Below, piece by piece: positions 13,721 to 25,594 of a stretch of 64,000 bases of DNA. Made by a program: the position numbers and the translations under genes. The notes under the pieces were generated by a model. The model was not told the origin of the DNA. It searched no databases and saw only the letters and a list, made by a program, of their open reading frames with translations. The stretch spans positions 6,758,001 through 6,822,000 of the forward strand of contig CM063106.1 of assembly GCA_031841125.1 (NCBI GenBank), given 5' to 3'. Each line of letters starts with the position of its first letter. Positions within the stretch are counted from its first letter, which is position 1. This DNA comes from Acanthococcus lagerstroemiae (taxonomy: Eukaryota > Arthropoda > Insecta > Hemiptera > Eriococcidae).

Positions 13721-15418
13721 CTGAATGTAATTACAGTAAATGTAGAAAGTTTCAAATAAAGCTCGTCATTATTATAAATTTGGAAAATCGGTAACCATCA
13801 GTTGGAAAATTTGCGATTTTTTGTGACTTTTTTACCCGTTTTTCGAATTGAATTAGTAAAACAGAGACCCATCAAATATTTTATCTTTGGGTTTCACCTC
13901 CCCCTCCTAGCAAATTTCCTTCAGTACATCTCTGACTGGCTATTTATCTAAAAAAATAGAAAAAAAAATAGAAGTAGCCTATACCAAAGTAGGAAAAACA
14001 GGGTATTTGTTTGGAAAGACCAAGGAAAAAATTTCCGCAGTTTGAGAAATCGTATAATATAGGTATTCCAAGAATACAATTTTGAGTTGTTGAGGTAATG
14101 TGGTAACCCAAAACAGTCTGTCTGTTTCATTTCAAAGGCACCCTGATGGGTTTTTAGATGTTAAGTTACAGCATGAAGCATGACGAATGATTCTTCTTTT
14201 ATTCTTCCAACACAAATACATGTATTCAGGGGAGGGAGAGGTAGAGTTGAATGGTACCACCGAAATTGTCGTTTTTGTGCCGTTGAATGTCATATGTGGG
14301 GAATAGTGAATAGAGGCGTTATTTGAGGTATGAGAGTACATATTATTCGAAATAAGCGCATACAAAATCAATCAACAAAAGTTGATTTCTTGTGGAAATA
14401 AATGTTTTCAGTTTTTAGTTTTTAGGTTCCCTCAATTTATAAGATCCATTATGAATTCAGCTTTGAACCGAGAAATGACTTCTTTCTTGGGACATTTTCA
14501 GAATTATATCCACTTATCATGTTGGTTGTACTTGTCTCATACCTAGTAAAACAATCATTACCGAAATTCTCATCAAATTACGCATCGAAGTTGTATTTTT
14601 GAGTAATTACGTTAATTTTCTATTAGAACTACAAAGTGGTACATAAATAATGCAAAATGCACCGGTATAAAAATACGCTAATTTACAATACAGCAATGGC
14701 GGTCTATTTATTTCGGTTCTATGAGAGTAAAAAAATGTAAGCTTCGATATCGAATTTCTATTTCAAAATCGACTCAATCATCTATATTGAAAAAGAAATC
14801 ATGGCTTGAATCGATCGCAATTATCGATTTTACATTCGAATCTTACATCGATGAGGGGAGTACTGAAAGGAAGTTAGTAGAGCGGGAGAAGTCAAAGTAT
14901 AGATTTCGATATCGATTTTCATTTCGAAATTTTACTCGTTTTCTGCATCGATGGTTTTTGAATCGAATGGTTTAGCCGAATTTTGTATCGATTTTTTACT
15001 GGATGGAGTCGCTAAGGCACTAGGTATCTTCCGAAAAAATCTTTCTGAGCAACGAAGCTTCTGTCAGAAAAATCCTTCTGTAAATCCCATTTTAAGCCTT
15101 AGACGTTGGGCGGTGCAGGTTAACACGATTCAAAAAGGTTGAAAACTTCATGATATTTTCATATATAGTAAAGAAAAATTTCAGAGATATCTGAATTCCA
15201 AATTCCAACATTTTCAAAATAAAAGGGATTATTCTAATGTACACACAGACATGCATCTCTATTCACACGTTCTTGCTCATCATTCCGAGTAAATGTAGGT
15301 ACTCATTTAAATTCTTTAGTACTTTGTATATGCAAGTTTTATGACGAAATGAAAGAACTTGCACAAGATACGGAGAAACGTTGAGCTGCATCAAACCGGT
15401 CGTAAGACTGATAATCTT
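13721..15418. other. Intergenic, AT-rich, with ATCGAT-rich patch
   Basis: Between about 14740 and 15000 the words ATCGAT, TCGATAT and ATTTCGAAT recur in an irregular way, suggesting a decayed simple repeat. No gene is supported. Confidence 0.4.
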
Positions 15419-15438
15419 ATCATCATCATCATCATCAT
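15419..15438 (+). repeat. (ATC)n microsatellite after LINE-like tail
   Basis: About six to seven ATC units follow a sequence (15378-15412) containing GAGCTGCATCAAACCGGTC. Several RTE/CR1-type LINEs end in a short trinucleotide tail preceded by such a segment, so this may be a severely truncated LINE 3' end. The microsatellite itself is certain; the LINE reading is an inference. Confidence 0.6.
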
Positions 15439-17040
15439 AGATTCATTTAAGAAATTTCTTCAAAATTAATCAAGTTTAATTTATGTTCATAATATTTAGC
15501 GCTTTACATTAAGAGAAAGAATATAAAGCATGATTAACTGGTATAAGTACAGAACTTACCTGTTCACGTGCGCGCCGGTAAACAGGAAAGGTTTATTTTT
15601 GTTAACGAATTAAATATTAAAGTAAATTCGAATACAAATTAAGTGAAAAAAGTGGGAAGTATAAAAAGAAATTGCCAAAATGTGGAATCATCGAAAGTGC
15701 GGAAATGAAAGCCGGCCGGCCGGCAGCAATCGGTGGCGTTTACCCGATTCTGTGGAGTACGAATTTGAAACTGTGGAAGCACGGTAGCCGTCGCGTGTGT
15801 TACGCTCTAGTAAAAAGTGCTCCCCTAAAAGTGCCTACTCATTTTCCCCTCACCCCTATACTAAGGGCTGGCGCCGACGCCATCAATGAAAGCATCATAT
15901 TTCGCTTCCATTCTGCATACAGAGCATGAATGTCAGTTGACCACTTCACATTTCCTAGTTCTGTCTTCGAATACTGACGACAGCTAGCGGTACATTACTG
16001 ATGCTGAGCTCTATGCTAGCTCGACAGCTTTGATTCGGAAAAACATCGATTTTCCCTCGTTGTTATTCACCCACTTAACAAATCCAGGAATGGCTTGACG
16101 AGTTGTTTCTCGTAAACAAATAATAAATTACTTGACTCGGGAAGTAGAAGTTACCAATTTTACCTATTCGCATTACACCGCACGGTGCCACCCTAAATTA
16201 AAATTAAAATAAGCACCTAACTAATTACGTTACCTACCCTCGATTATTAAAATAATTGAAATACATAAAAGATCTTTTCATATGCTTATAGTCTCTTGTA
16301 AAAAATTCAAATAACACCGCGCAATACAGAGGGGAACAAATGCTTGCAATTTGTCTTTGTACTATCCTGATATCCTTCAGGCTCACTAAGTCAGTACGTG
16401 TTCTGAATTTAAAATTCTATATTCAGTTACATGCGTTTACTAATTTTTCAATGCGCTGTAGAATTTGGATTTCAAGGGAGATATATAGAAAATGTAATAC
16501 TTCCTGTCAGATCACAGAATTATCTGCACATTACCAATTATGACTCATCAAACAAAGAAATTCGCTTGATTTTTTGGTTTGAGGGGGGAGGGCATAAGAT
16601 GGGGAATGTTAGAATCGCGCGATCCTTCACTCTCCTTTACCACTGTAAAATCGTATTTTTTTTATAATTGTAGTGAAAAGATGATTACCATGGAAACCAG
16701 ATTTGTCATTCATCTATAGTTCGATGAATTTTTTCATTAATTTATCCAATCAATCATGGTCTCCCTCCTTCCTATCTTTAAGTGTGAAATATAATAACGC
16801 GGAATAATTTTTTTCAGTTTCTGCATACAAGGTTTGTTTATTGACCAGATTAAAGTACGAGTTGAATGCAGCATACGAGTAAGAAAATATGATCAGAAGT
16901 TAAATGTAAACTGGATTTCCAACAGCTTTACGTTCTTTTTAGCTCAAAAACACGGATAGTCTGTTCACAAAACCATTGAGTTGGCGTGGAAAAATTGAGT
17001 AGAATTAAGTGGTCAACTCAATTTTTTTAATTTTTAAAAA
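15439..17040. other. Intergenic with GC-richer CpG patch
   Basis: From about 15560 to 15930 the sequence is GC-richer than its surroundings and contains GCCGGCCGGCCGG, a CACGTGCGCGCCGG block and a TATAAAAA-like word near 15660. On the minus strand GTGAACAG is followed by a good donor GTAAGT near 15555. It could be a promoter or a non-coding first exon of a gene outside the recognised set. I cannot assign a product. Confidence 0.3.
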
Positions 17041-18020
17041 TTTCTCCATAATACACATCATGTCTTCTTTTAGGCGAAAAACTTATCGGAGAGCGTCGCG
17101 CCAGGACCCGGTAAAAATGGCTCCATTTTCTAGACAAATTCAAATTTGTTATGGAAATCGAACCCAGTAAATTTTTGACAAATTTTATCTTATTCTTTGA
17201 GCTTATCTTGACAACGAAGCATCAACATCGAATTTGGACAACGGAGTTGAACTCAACGTGAAAAACTGAGCAGGACTAAATGGTTAATAAGTGGATAACA
17301 GAATTTTTGACTTTTGAAAATTTAAGTTTCTCCATACTGCCGTTTCTGGGACGAAACATTTTTCGGGGAGTGTTGCGCCGGGACCTAGTGAAAATGACTC
17401 CATTTTCGAGATGAATTCAAATCTGCCATCGAAATTGAACCAGTGCCATTTTTTGACAAATTTTATCCTATTCTTTGAGCTTATCTAGGCAACACAGACA
17501 GCATCGCCGCCAAATTTAGACAACTAAGCTAAATTCAGCATCTAAGACTTAGCAGGAATAAGTATGTAAAAGACTAGAACGGAATAGCCTTTAAATCACG
17601 CTTCTAAGATTGCAGTGAGAACACTGAATCAACAAAAAGCTACAGTTCCGAGGGTGTAGACCACGACATGTTGTAACTTGGATAACAAGTAGTGTGTTAC
17701 TCCGACCTACAAATATATCTCGTGCACTGCACGAATCTATCTGCGAGTATCATCGCAACCAAGATTCCGGCGTGGCGGAATCTTACAAGTAGTCAGCTGA
17801 ATTTTTTTATTTTTATAAATTTGAAACTTTCTCCACAAGGTCTTTCTCAGGAAAAAATTCGTCGGAGAGTTTTGAGTCGAAACTTGGTAAAAATGGCTCA
17901 ATTGTTTTAGGCAAAGTCAAAATCTGCCATCAAAATTGAACTGAGTCATTTTTTCAAAAATTTTACTAAATATTTGAGCGTAAATCTCAGTAACAAATAA
18001 TCGCCGCCATATTCGGATAA
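17041..18020. repeat. Three diverged tandem repeats (~250-300 bp unit)
   Basis: Three copies begin near 17030, 17320 and 17810. Each contains a TTTCTCCA block, a (C/T)GGAGAG(C/T) or GGGGAGTGTTG block, a (G/A)GTAAAAATGGCTC-type block, and a TTGACAAATTTTA followed by TTGAGC block. A different spacer of about 200 bp lies between copies 2 and 3. Divergence is high, so the array is old. No reading frame is conserved between copies, so it is not a coding repeat. Confidence 0.65.
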
Positions 18021-20174
18021 CAATTTCGAAGGTTGAACAACCCTTTCATTGACAACCTGTTCGTGGTTTTAGCAATTCTTTCATTGGCCTTGACTGTATT
18101 CTTCAATTACTTATTTACATAATGAATCCTTTCCAGTGTTTTTGGTTGAAATAATTTTTTGGCCAAAGTATATTGCATATTTTTTTGTTTCGGCGTGAGT
18201 TTTTTGTAATAATCGTGCCAAAATTTCAATATTCTCATTTTTTCGGCATTTCATTTCAGTTAATAAACAAAAAGTCACGTGGTATTTCGTTTTGTTTTGG
18301 CTAATTCGGACTTGAAGGGTTGATGGCGCGCTAGCGTCGCAACTGTTCTATGTAGGTAAAATGGGTCTCTGCTGGCTGTGTGTGTTAGTAGTAGTGCGTA
18401 TAATAGCGCTCCATTTTATCTACATACGAAGGTGCAAAAAAATTCCACCAGATGTCAGCCACTATTCTTTCAAGTTCGAATACAACACCACAGTTGCGGG
18501 TAACATGCGTCTAGTATTTCCGGAAATGCAATGTATTGAACATTTACGATAATTGCGGTTTCCAACATCGAATGCGTATTTTTGAAACCGGTGGTCTGAA
18601 ATTTAATGGCACTGAAATGTCAGCTGTACACATCATTGGCATTATTTCAACACTTCGGATAGTAAGAATGTAAAAATGTTCTCGCAGTGTTCTCAAAAGT
18701 ATCAGTAAGTATACTTAATCAATGAAAGCCAACTGATTCATTCAATTATCCTTTTTTTCAGTAAGTATTTTATTCAAGGTGAAATCAGAATTTACGATTC
18801 ATTACTTTTTTTGTCATTTAGTAGTGTATACTCTGTCACGTGATATGCAATCCTGTTTCTCAGAAAAAATAGTTTCAAGAAAGTGATTCCGGATTCCCGA
18901 TTTCTAGATAATAAATTCAGACATTTCCCGAAACATTCCCGACTAGATTGTTGTTGTTGTTTTCTTCTTTTTTTTTCTTTTTTTTTTGGGGGGGGGGGTC
19001 ATTTTCCGAATTCTCTATTGGAAAACATCCCTGGTATTTCACCGAAAATATAAAATTTTCATCAGTGTCTAATGAAGGCATACTTGTGTACTGTCTAGTA
19101 CCTTCTGAACCAATAATGAGAAGTACTTTTTTGACAAATAGTGAAATAAGGTATCTGTTGGGGGAACTGGGCCACAACCCCCTATTTTATTTAGCAGGAT
19201 GGAACATTCTGATATATTCGTGGAAGAAAATGACCCGAGCTATAGTCCTGATTTCCCCTCCCCCCTCCTCCATAACGTATTGAACTTGGCAAATGAAAAG
19301 TGTCAGGAGCTTACTTGAAAAATTTACAAATATACAGAGCTTTATTTTCTGAACGGTTGGAAAATTTTCGAATCCTTTCCCTCATCTTCCTACCGTGCAT
19401 TTTCTTCGTAACAGAAATAACGAACAGCAGGGAGGGAGAGGAAATCACTTATAAGTGATAATATGTTTTCAAATTTTAAGCACATTCTGAAGAAAATATT
19501 ACTTACGGCGTAAAGGACTACTGAAGATTTAAAATTTCGTGCTCTTTTAATAGTCTTATTTTTCCTTTCACTCCTTGTCCTGTGAATAATACGTATTATG
19601 GCAAAATGACTATTCCAATCCGCAATTTCAGTTAACAAACCCAAAAAGCTGTCAACCCGCATAATCTACATTTTGAAAGCACAAATTTTGAAAATGAAAT
19701 TTTTTGGGAGGAGGACAGGAGCGCATACCAGCCTTGATGGACCCGCAATGAAGCTCGCGAATTTTTACCCACCAGAATGATACCTGTCCCATTTTCCATT
19801 TCCACACTCTATTAGCCCTATACCTGCGCACGCTATTGGCTTCAGACAGAACGGACACATTGCGTCGATTTGACGCGTTTCAACTGCTTCGCGCCACATC
19901 GACGCCACCTGCCTGCGCAACTGAGATCCGTTGTAGTGTTGAAGAAGGGAAGAAGTACAACAGATAGAAGAAATATTGACCCCATCTTTTCCCGCTACGT
20001 ATTTTCCCCCTTGTTATTAAATACTAGATACCTATAATTTAGACACCAACAACCAACACGACGTTAAGGTAATAGGTGAGGACTCGAGTATTTTTCATTA
20101 AAACAAAAAAATTGAGGGACCCCTGCCCCAACCCTCTTGAAATTGTTATATTTACTCAACTATGCCTATAATAT
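18021..20174. other. Intergenic, no gene recognised
   Basis: Contains a short inverted repeat at about 18349-18430 (TATGTAGGTAAAATGG and its near reverse complement), a T-run followed by a G-run at 18968-18998, and a run of weak frames. No gene family was recognised. Confidence 0.45.
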
Positions 20175-20283
20175 GCCCTCTGGTTACTGATGCGATACTC
20201 GAAAGGGTAGTTTTCGGGGCCGGGGGTGCGGTGTCATAGGGGTCACTTTGGCATGCGTGCATCGCCATACGTCCCACCACACC
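20175..20283 (+). mobile_element. 5'-truncated copy of the LINE-tailed SINE
   Basis: A 109-bp segment matching the tail of the chimeric element at 32112-32715: GGTAGTTTTCGGGGCCGG, GGGTGCGGTGTC and CATGCGTGCATCGCCATACG occur in the same order. It is flanked by 13-bp repeats ATGCCTATAATAT (20162-20174) and ATGCCTATAGTAT (20284-20296), which differ at one base. That is a convincing target-site duplication for a 5'-truncated retroposon inserted on the plus strand. Confidence 0.75.
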
Positions 20284-20571
20284 ATGCCTATAGTATTCAT
20301 TTTAATTTCTGTTCTACTTCCGAATCCATACCCTCGAATAACGCTTGAAACATCACATCATATACAGTCGAAATTACGAGTATCATTGTAGGTTGTTTTC
20401 CAGTGTTTTATACATATTCACGAAATTAATTTTTTAAAGTAGAACATGTTTTCTGATATTATTTAAGGAATAGGCTGCCGACAGTTTCGCCAAAACACAC
20501 GCATTTCTACTGAGAACTCTTGGCCATCACTCATATCTGATTTTAGTGTTGTAATAACGCAATAGTATGTA

Positions 20572-21397
20572 GGGGAGATTTGGGCAAGTGGAACCACGTA
20601 AGCGAGAATTGTAAATTTTTTTCAAACGGATTAATGGTGAATCTGAATACACAACTGAATAAAGTATACTCTGAACTATAATATGTTATATTTATGTGAA
20701 AATTAAAGTATTACTTCAAGGAGATAACTTTATATTTGGAAACGAATTTTCATTTTGATGTACAAATGAAAAATACGCCTAATATAACATTAGTAACTTA
20801 TGAAGCTGTACAAAAATCGCAAACATTCATAGAATCCAATCTCTGCATGATCTGTACAAGCTTGGTGGCCCCAATGAAAACGGCCTTTTATATTTGAACA
20901 CCATAAGAAACAGATAGTCGCAATTCCAGCGTTGAATACCATAAAAAAATAGTATTTACGATCAAAAGAAACTATAATGCATAATTTCACTTGGTATTAG
21001 GTAGTTCCATTTACCTGGTTCCTTTTGCCCAACACACATTGTTTTTATGTTTACGTTCAAACAGAAGAAATAAGAAGTAAATTCATGTAACTAAATTACT
21101 TTAGCGTACCGAAAAGTAAATAAATTTTCCTTCAATTTGATATATTAGTTACCTTATTTGTCCATTGAATTCATGAGAAAAATCCACTTTGAAAATCTGC
21201 AATATTTTGATAGATTTTCAGTTACGTTTCACAAGTGTCTCATCACAAAAGTAAAAACATCATAGACTACCGATTTCACAGATTACGATTCTAAAAATGG
21301 TAACTAGCTATATCGAATTGCAGTGTTACCAACTGTCTGGAATGATTATACAAAGTGGTTCTTTCTCCCCAGCAATTCCACTTGCTCGAATCTCCCC
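20572..21397. mobile_element. TA-flanked MITE, 826 bp
   Basis: The ends are GGGGAGATTTGGGCAAGTGG on the left and the near reverse complement CCACTTGCTCGAATCTCCCC on the right. They are flanked by TA at 20570-20571 and 21398-21399. The interior is AT-rich and holds no intact transposase. The TA duplication points to a Tc1/mariner-like source, which I infer rather than see. There is a subterminal GGTAGTTCCATTTACCTGG-like inverted echo near 21000. Confidence 0.7.
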
Positions 21398-23024
21398 TAA
21401 AGGAAACGAAACGAAATAATGCTTTTATGATGGATACTTGAATAGGAAAATTAGTTAAACCATACCATCTCTAGGGTGCTTCTAAGGGTTGTTGTTTTTT
21501 TTTTTTTTTTTTTGCTCTAATATCGCTGTACTCTATGTGTCAACTAAATACACACTGTATTACCCTCCTCAAGTTCGTAACAATCCGTGACATTGTTACG
21601 ACTCGCTAAGGGAGTCGCAGCATATATGAAAATTCTTAATCAGAGATGCGTCAATAACGTTGAAAATAAAAGCCAAGAAATTTTGGAAGGTTAAAAATTA
21701 TAATAAATTTAATATGTTCACAACTTACATAACTTGAATTTAGAATAGAAATATCAGAGATGAGAGAAACTGCGAGAAATTACTAAGTTCTGAACGGATC
21801 AGAGAGAAACGTAGGTTATATGACAGACGTACAAAAGTTTACCGAATGCTAATGCTATAGGTACAGAAAAAGAAGCTTATATTTGGTGTGTTCAAGGAGG
21901 GTGACATGAGTATTTTGCGTTTTGAAAAAACAACCAGAGTATCAACAGAAATGACATTAACAAGATAAAAAATATGAACATGTTGAACGTGTCCCAAACA
22001 AAGATAATTAAAGATAATTATTAAAATTCGGCGTAGAACGAAAAAGGGTTCGTACGAAATACAAGGATGTAATTTGATAACAAGTTTGCAGTCAGGAGAT
22101 AAAGGTTAAGAGTAACAGCAAAAAAGATCATTAAAGAACAATGAGAAAATTTGGAAATGCGAATGAGGAAGAGAAAAGTAGTCATGATCAGGGTGGTCAG
22201 GGTAACTAGGGTTGATTGGTGACAATATACGTCATACGAATATAAGGAAGAGGAAGGCAGGCATGGTCAGGCCATGACAACATGTTCAACCATGCATCTA
22301 TATTTAAGGGGCTCAAGGAAAAATAAAATGTGTTTTGGCATGTTTTGTAGAATATTAATGGCTTGAACTGCTCATAACATCTAATTTAATAGGCGATCAA
22401 ACCGTAACCAGGTTCGCTAGTGTCGACCTCCTGCAAATGTGATCAAGGTTGATGTTCCCATAAGAAGATATATGTGAAGTTGGTCTACTTTAAAGCTTTC
22501 GTAATTTCTGAAAATAGGTTTTCTTAAGTCATATAACATGTCAAATTAAAGCTTGAAGTCTCTAGTTGATGATGAAAGGTAATTTAATGCACTTTATTCG
22601 CTCTAGTTAGATGAATAAGTTGATTTCCAAACTAATGTTTTTGTTATGGAAGTTTACCATTGGTACAAAACGCGCTTGTAAGCAACTAATAATACCTACA
22701 TGGAAAATGGAGCCGTTTCAAGTTCATAAAGGAAAACTGGAGACCTCTCAATCTCCAAATTCATCTATTATATGTGTAAGCCGCAAGAAAACATTTTATT
22801 GACTAGGGAAATCGAATTCAAGTTACCTATACCTATGCATTCTTATCTCGTATAATAAGTTATTATGTGGCTCACATCTGAGCCGCATATTTCAATTGCA
22901 CTAGATAGGAATTGATTTCGATTTTGGTATTTCGATTTTGTGGTGTCTTATAATTTTCGATTTCTATTATTATAATAGGTTGTGATTTCGATTTTGGCAT
23001 TTCAATTTTGGCTATGACACACAA
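21398..23024. other. Intergenic, no gene recognised
   Basis: Includes a T-run near 21496-21513 and a small GTAACAAT/ATTGTTAC palindrome near 21578-21601. From about 22910 the words GATTTCGATTTTGG recur, leading into the duplication that follows. Confidence 0.4.
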
Positions 23025-23272
23025 TAGTTACAAAATTTTTTTTGAATTAAAAAAAATCGATTTCTATATAATGGTATGAGACAAAAGTGTATTTGCAAAC
23101 TTGAAACGCAAAAATTGTTGCGCGGAAAATGAATTTGCAAAGTGTCTTGCGATAGTTACAAAATTTTTTTTAAGTTAAGAAAATCGATTTCTATAATGGT
23201 ATGAGACAAAAGTGTATTTGCAAATTTGAAATGCAAAAATTGTTGCGCGAAAAATGAATTTGCAAGGTATCT
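23025..23272. repeat. Tandem duplication, 128-bp period
   Basis: A unit starting TAGTTACAAAATTTTTTT and ending near CAAAGTGTCTTGCGA repeats once with a 128-bp offset. The second copy (23153 onward) carries a few substitutions and small deletions. Both copies share ATGGTATGAGACAAAAGTG and CAAAAATTGTTGCGCG. The high identity suggests a recent duplication. There is no coding content. Confidence 0.85.
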
Positions 23273-25594
23273 TATGCCTGCTCCCTTCTACTCATACATT
23301 AAAGAAATTTAAATTCATTTTTCGGTTTTATTTATTATAGGTAATTTTTCGATAACGTGCGCAGAATAAATTCTATATACAGCATCTTTTCAGAAATATA
23401 AAAAGCAGTTTCATTGAATGGCAAAGAAATTTCTCGACGATAGCGAAAGTAGAAGAAACTATCATGCGACGAATAGACAAAATTCACGAGGAAGTATAAA
23501 AAATACAGGGGGAAGATAAAGGTTGCATTATACATTCCTAAAATAAGCTGGACGTGAATATCTTACAGTATATAATGAATGAGCAAGGTAACCTTAGAAA
23601 TAAGCTCGACTAATAAGGGTTCTCACGAAGCTTATATAACATCCAAGCATCTTAACTCCACATTTATTATTTACATTATTTTACATTCGACACATTTGTA
23701 TCTACCTGTAGGGCTCATCATGTCATCATTATGCTGTACGGTCCATATTCTACAGGAAACTGAATTAGTAAAGTTGACCAGTACTCAGCATTACGTCAGA
23801 TTATCAATGTCAATAGGTGCTAATATAAAACATCGAAGTTCAACAACATATTCAGGGATACATTTACATTGAAAAACAATTTTCCACGACAAAAAATAAC
23901 ACTACTACTGAAAGTATAGAAAGATCCTGTGCTTGTGTCTAGTTCTATCAATACTATTCGTAGTGAAAGAGAGACTACAGAGAAAAATACACACCTTGGC
24001 AGTTGAAAAGAATCGAAGCATAGTCCCGTCGTACATTTTTTATATTAAAATTTTCACCTCTTTCTCTCTTTATTAAAAGTCCCTCCAATTTAAAAAGGGA
24101 TTAGTCTACGCGTCAGTTTCATTGTTTCTCATTTTGATGGGGGAAAAATTTATGTCGTATGGTGATACCGTTTTAAATGACTTTTTTTTCCCTCCAAAGA
24201 ATCGCCAGGAGACTTTGTAAATGAAAGTGTGGTGGCTACATCATTATAGGATGTTGTAAAACGAAAAGGTCGTAAAAGGTTACCCCTTTATTAAAATTCA
24301 TGGAGAAACCTCTTTGCAGCACACGTTACTTTACATAGAACTTTAAATGAACAATAACCTATTTTTAATGACAGTTTCGCGGAATTATAATTAATACGAA
24401 AGAAACAGACCAGAATACGAAATACACAGTGAGTGACGAATAAAATTAAAGTGTTACTTCTAAATCTGGCATGTGAGTGTACATAATTTTTCAATGATTC
24501 ACGTAAAATGATTCATTTTCTTATCATCTTTATTGTGAAAATTGTATAACAGAAATGACAGCTAACTCAATCCAAACCAAAATAGCCGATGTATCTTTGG
24601 CACAGAAGGTAGAAGTATGAGACTGGTCAAGTTTCCGAAACCACCCGATTACACAACTCCTTCATTGAGCTATCGTAATCTGACGAGAAAGTGGGGGGTG
24701 GGGGTATTTTCTTCAAAATAAAATAGCAGGGCTTCCTGACTATTGCTGTTAATGATAGAACTATCTAGATCTGTCACCAATGATAGAATACGTCTGAAGG
24801 GTTTTCCATCTGCTGAATCACTATGAATATATAAACACTGACAAAGAGGTATAGATACTTTAATTAAAAAACAAAAAATACAATTAATTACAAAGGACAG
24901 GTAATTAAATAGTTATTGATAATAATCCATTGTTCGTAAATAGCAGAAATGGAAACAAAATCGTTATAAAATTCGAGCTTATAGTACAAAAGTAAACATT
25001 AAAAATTATCTTACCATCAATATACAATCCAATAGCTAATATTTAATAAACTTTGGCTAGTACTTAATGAGTTGAACTCGCATTACTCTACAATATGTAT
25101 TAAACACACGAGAATCGAACAGACTTCTTCGAAACATTTTAAATTTGAAACTAATACCTATTTGAAAGATCGAATCACCTAGGAAGGGACGACTGCTAAA
25201 ATCAATACAACCGATTCAAAACTTTCAAATCACGTGTTTGTTCTAAACACTATAGCTTACATTTCTACACGAAAATAACTGACTATTCGTAATATACAAT
25301 AAAATAAGTAACTTTACATCGAATAAAATGCAAAAAATGATTGATAGGTACAATAGTTTGTTTTAAAAAATCTCCAAAAGTGTAAAATGTTTCACGCAGA
25401 ATTCCAACATTTTTACAATACTTCTATAATGATGAACATCTGCGAATTTCGAACTCTGTTCGGTTCGCATTCGGAAAGTTAAATATATCAAGCACTGGAG
25501 TTACTGTGCACAAGAAAAAAGTACGACGCTATTCAACACGTAACCCGTGACATGAATCGAGGAATACAACTTACCTTCGTAACTTAACCAAACT
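23273..25594. other. Gene-free stretch, partly 3' UTR of LEPROT-like gene
   Basis: No exons were recognised. The part nearest 25594 should include the 3' UTR of the minus-strand LEPROT-like gene, but I could not fix a polyadenylation site. The rest is AT-rich intergenic DNA. Confidence 0.45.

Noticed and set aside
15419..15438. CRISPR-like or structured repeat
   Set aside because: It is a simple ATC microsatellite in a eukaryotic genome.
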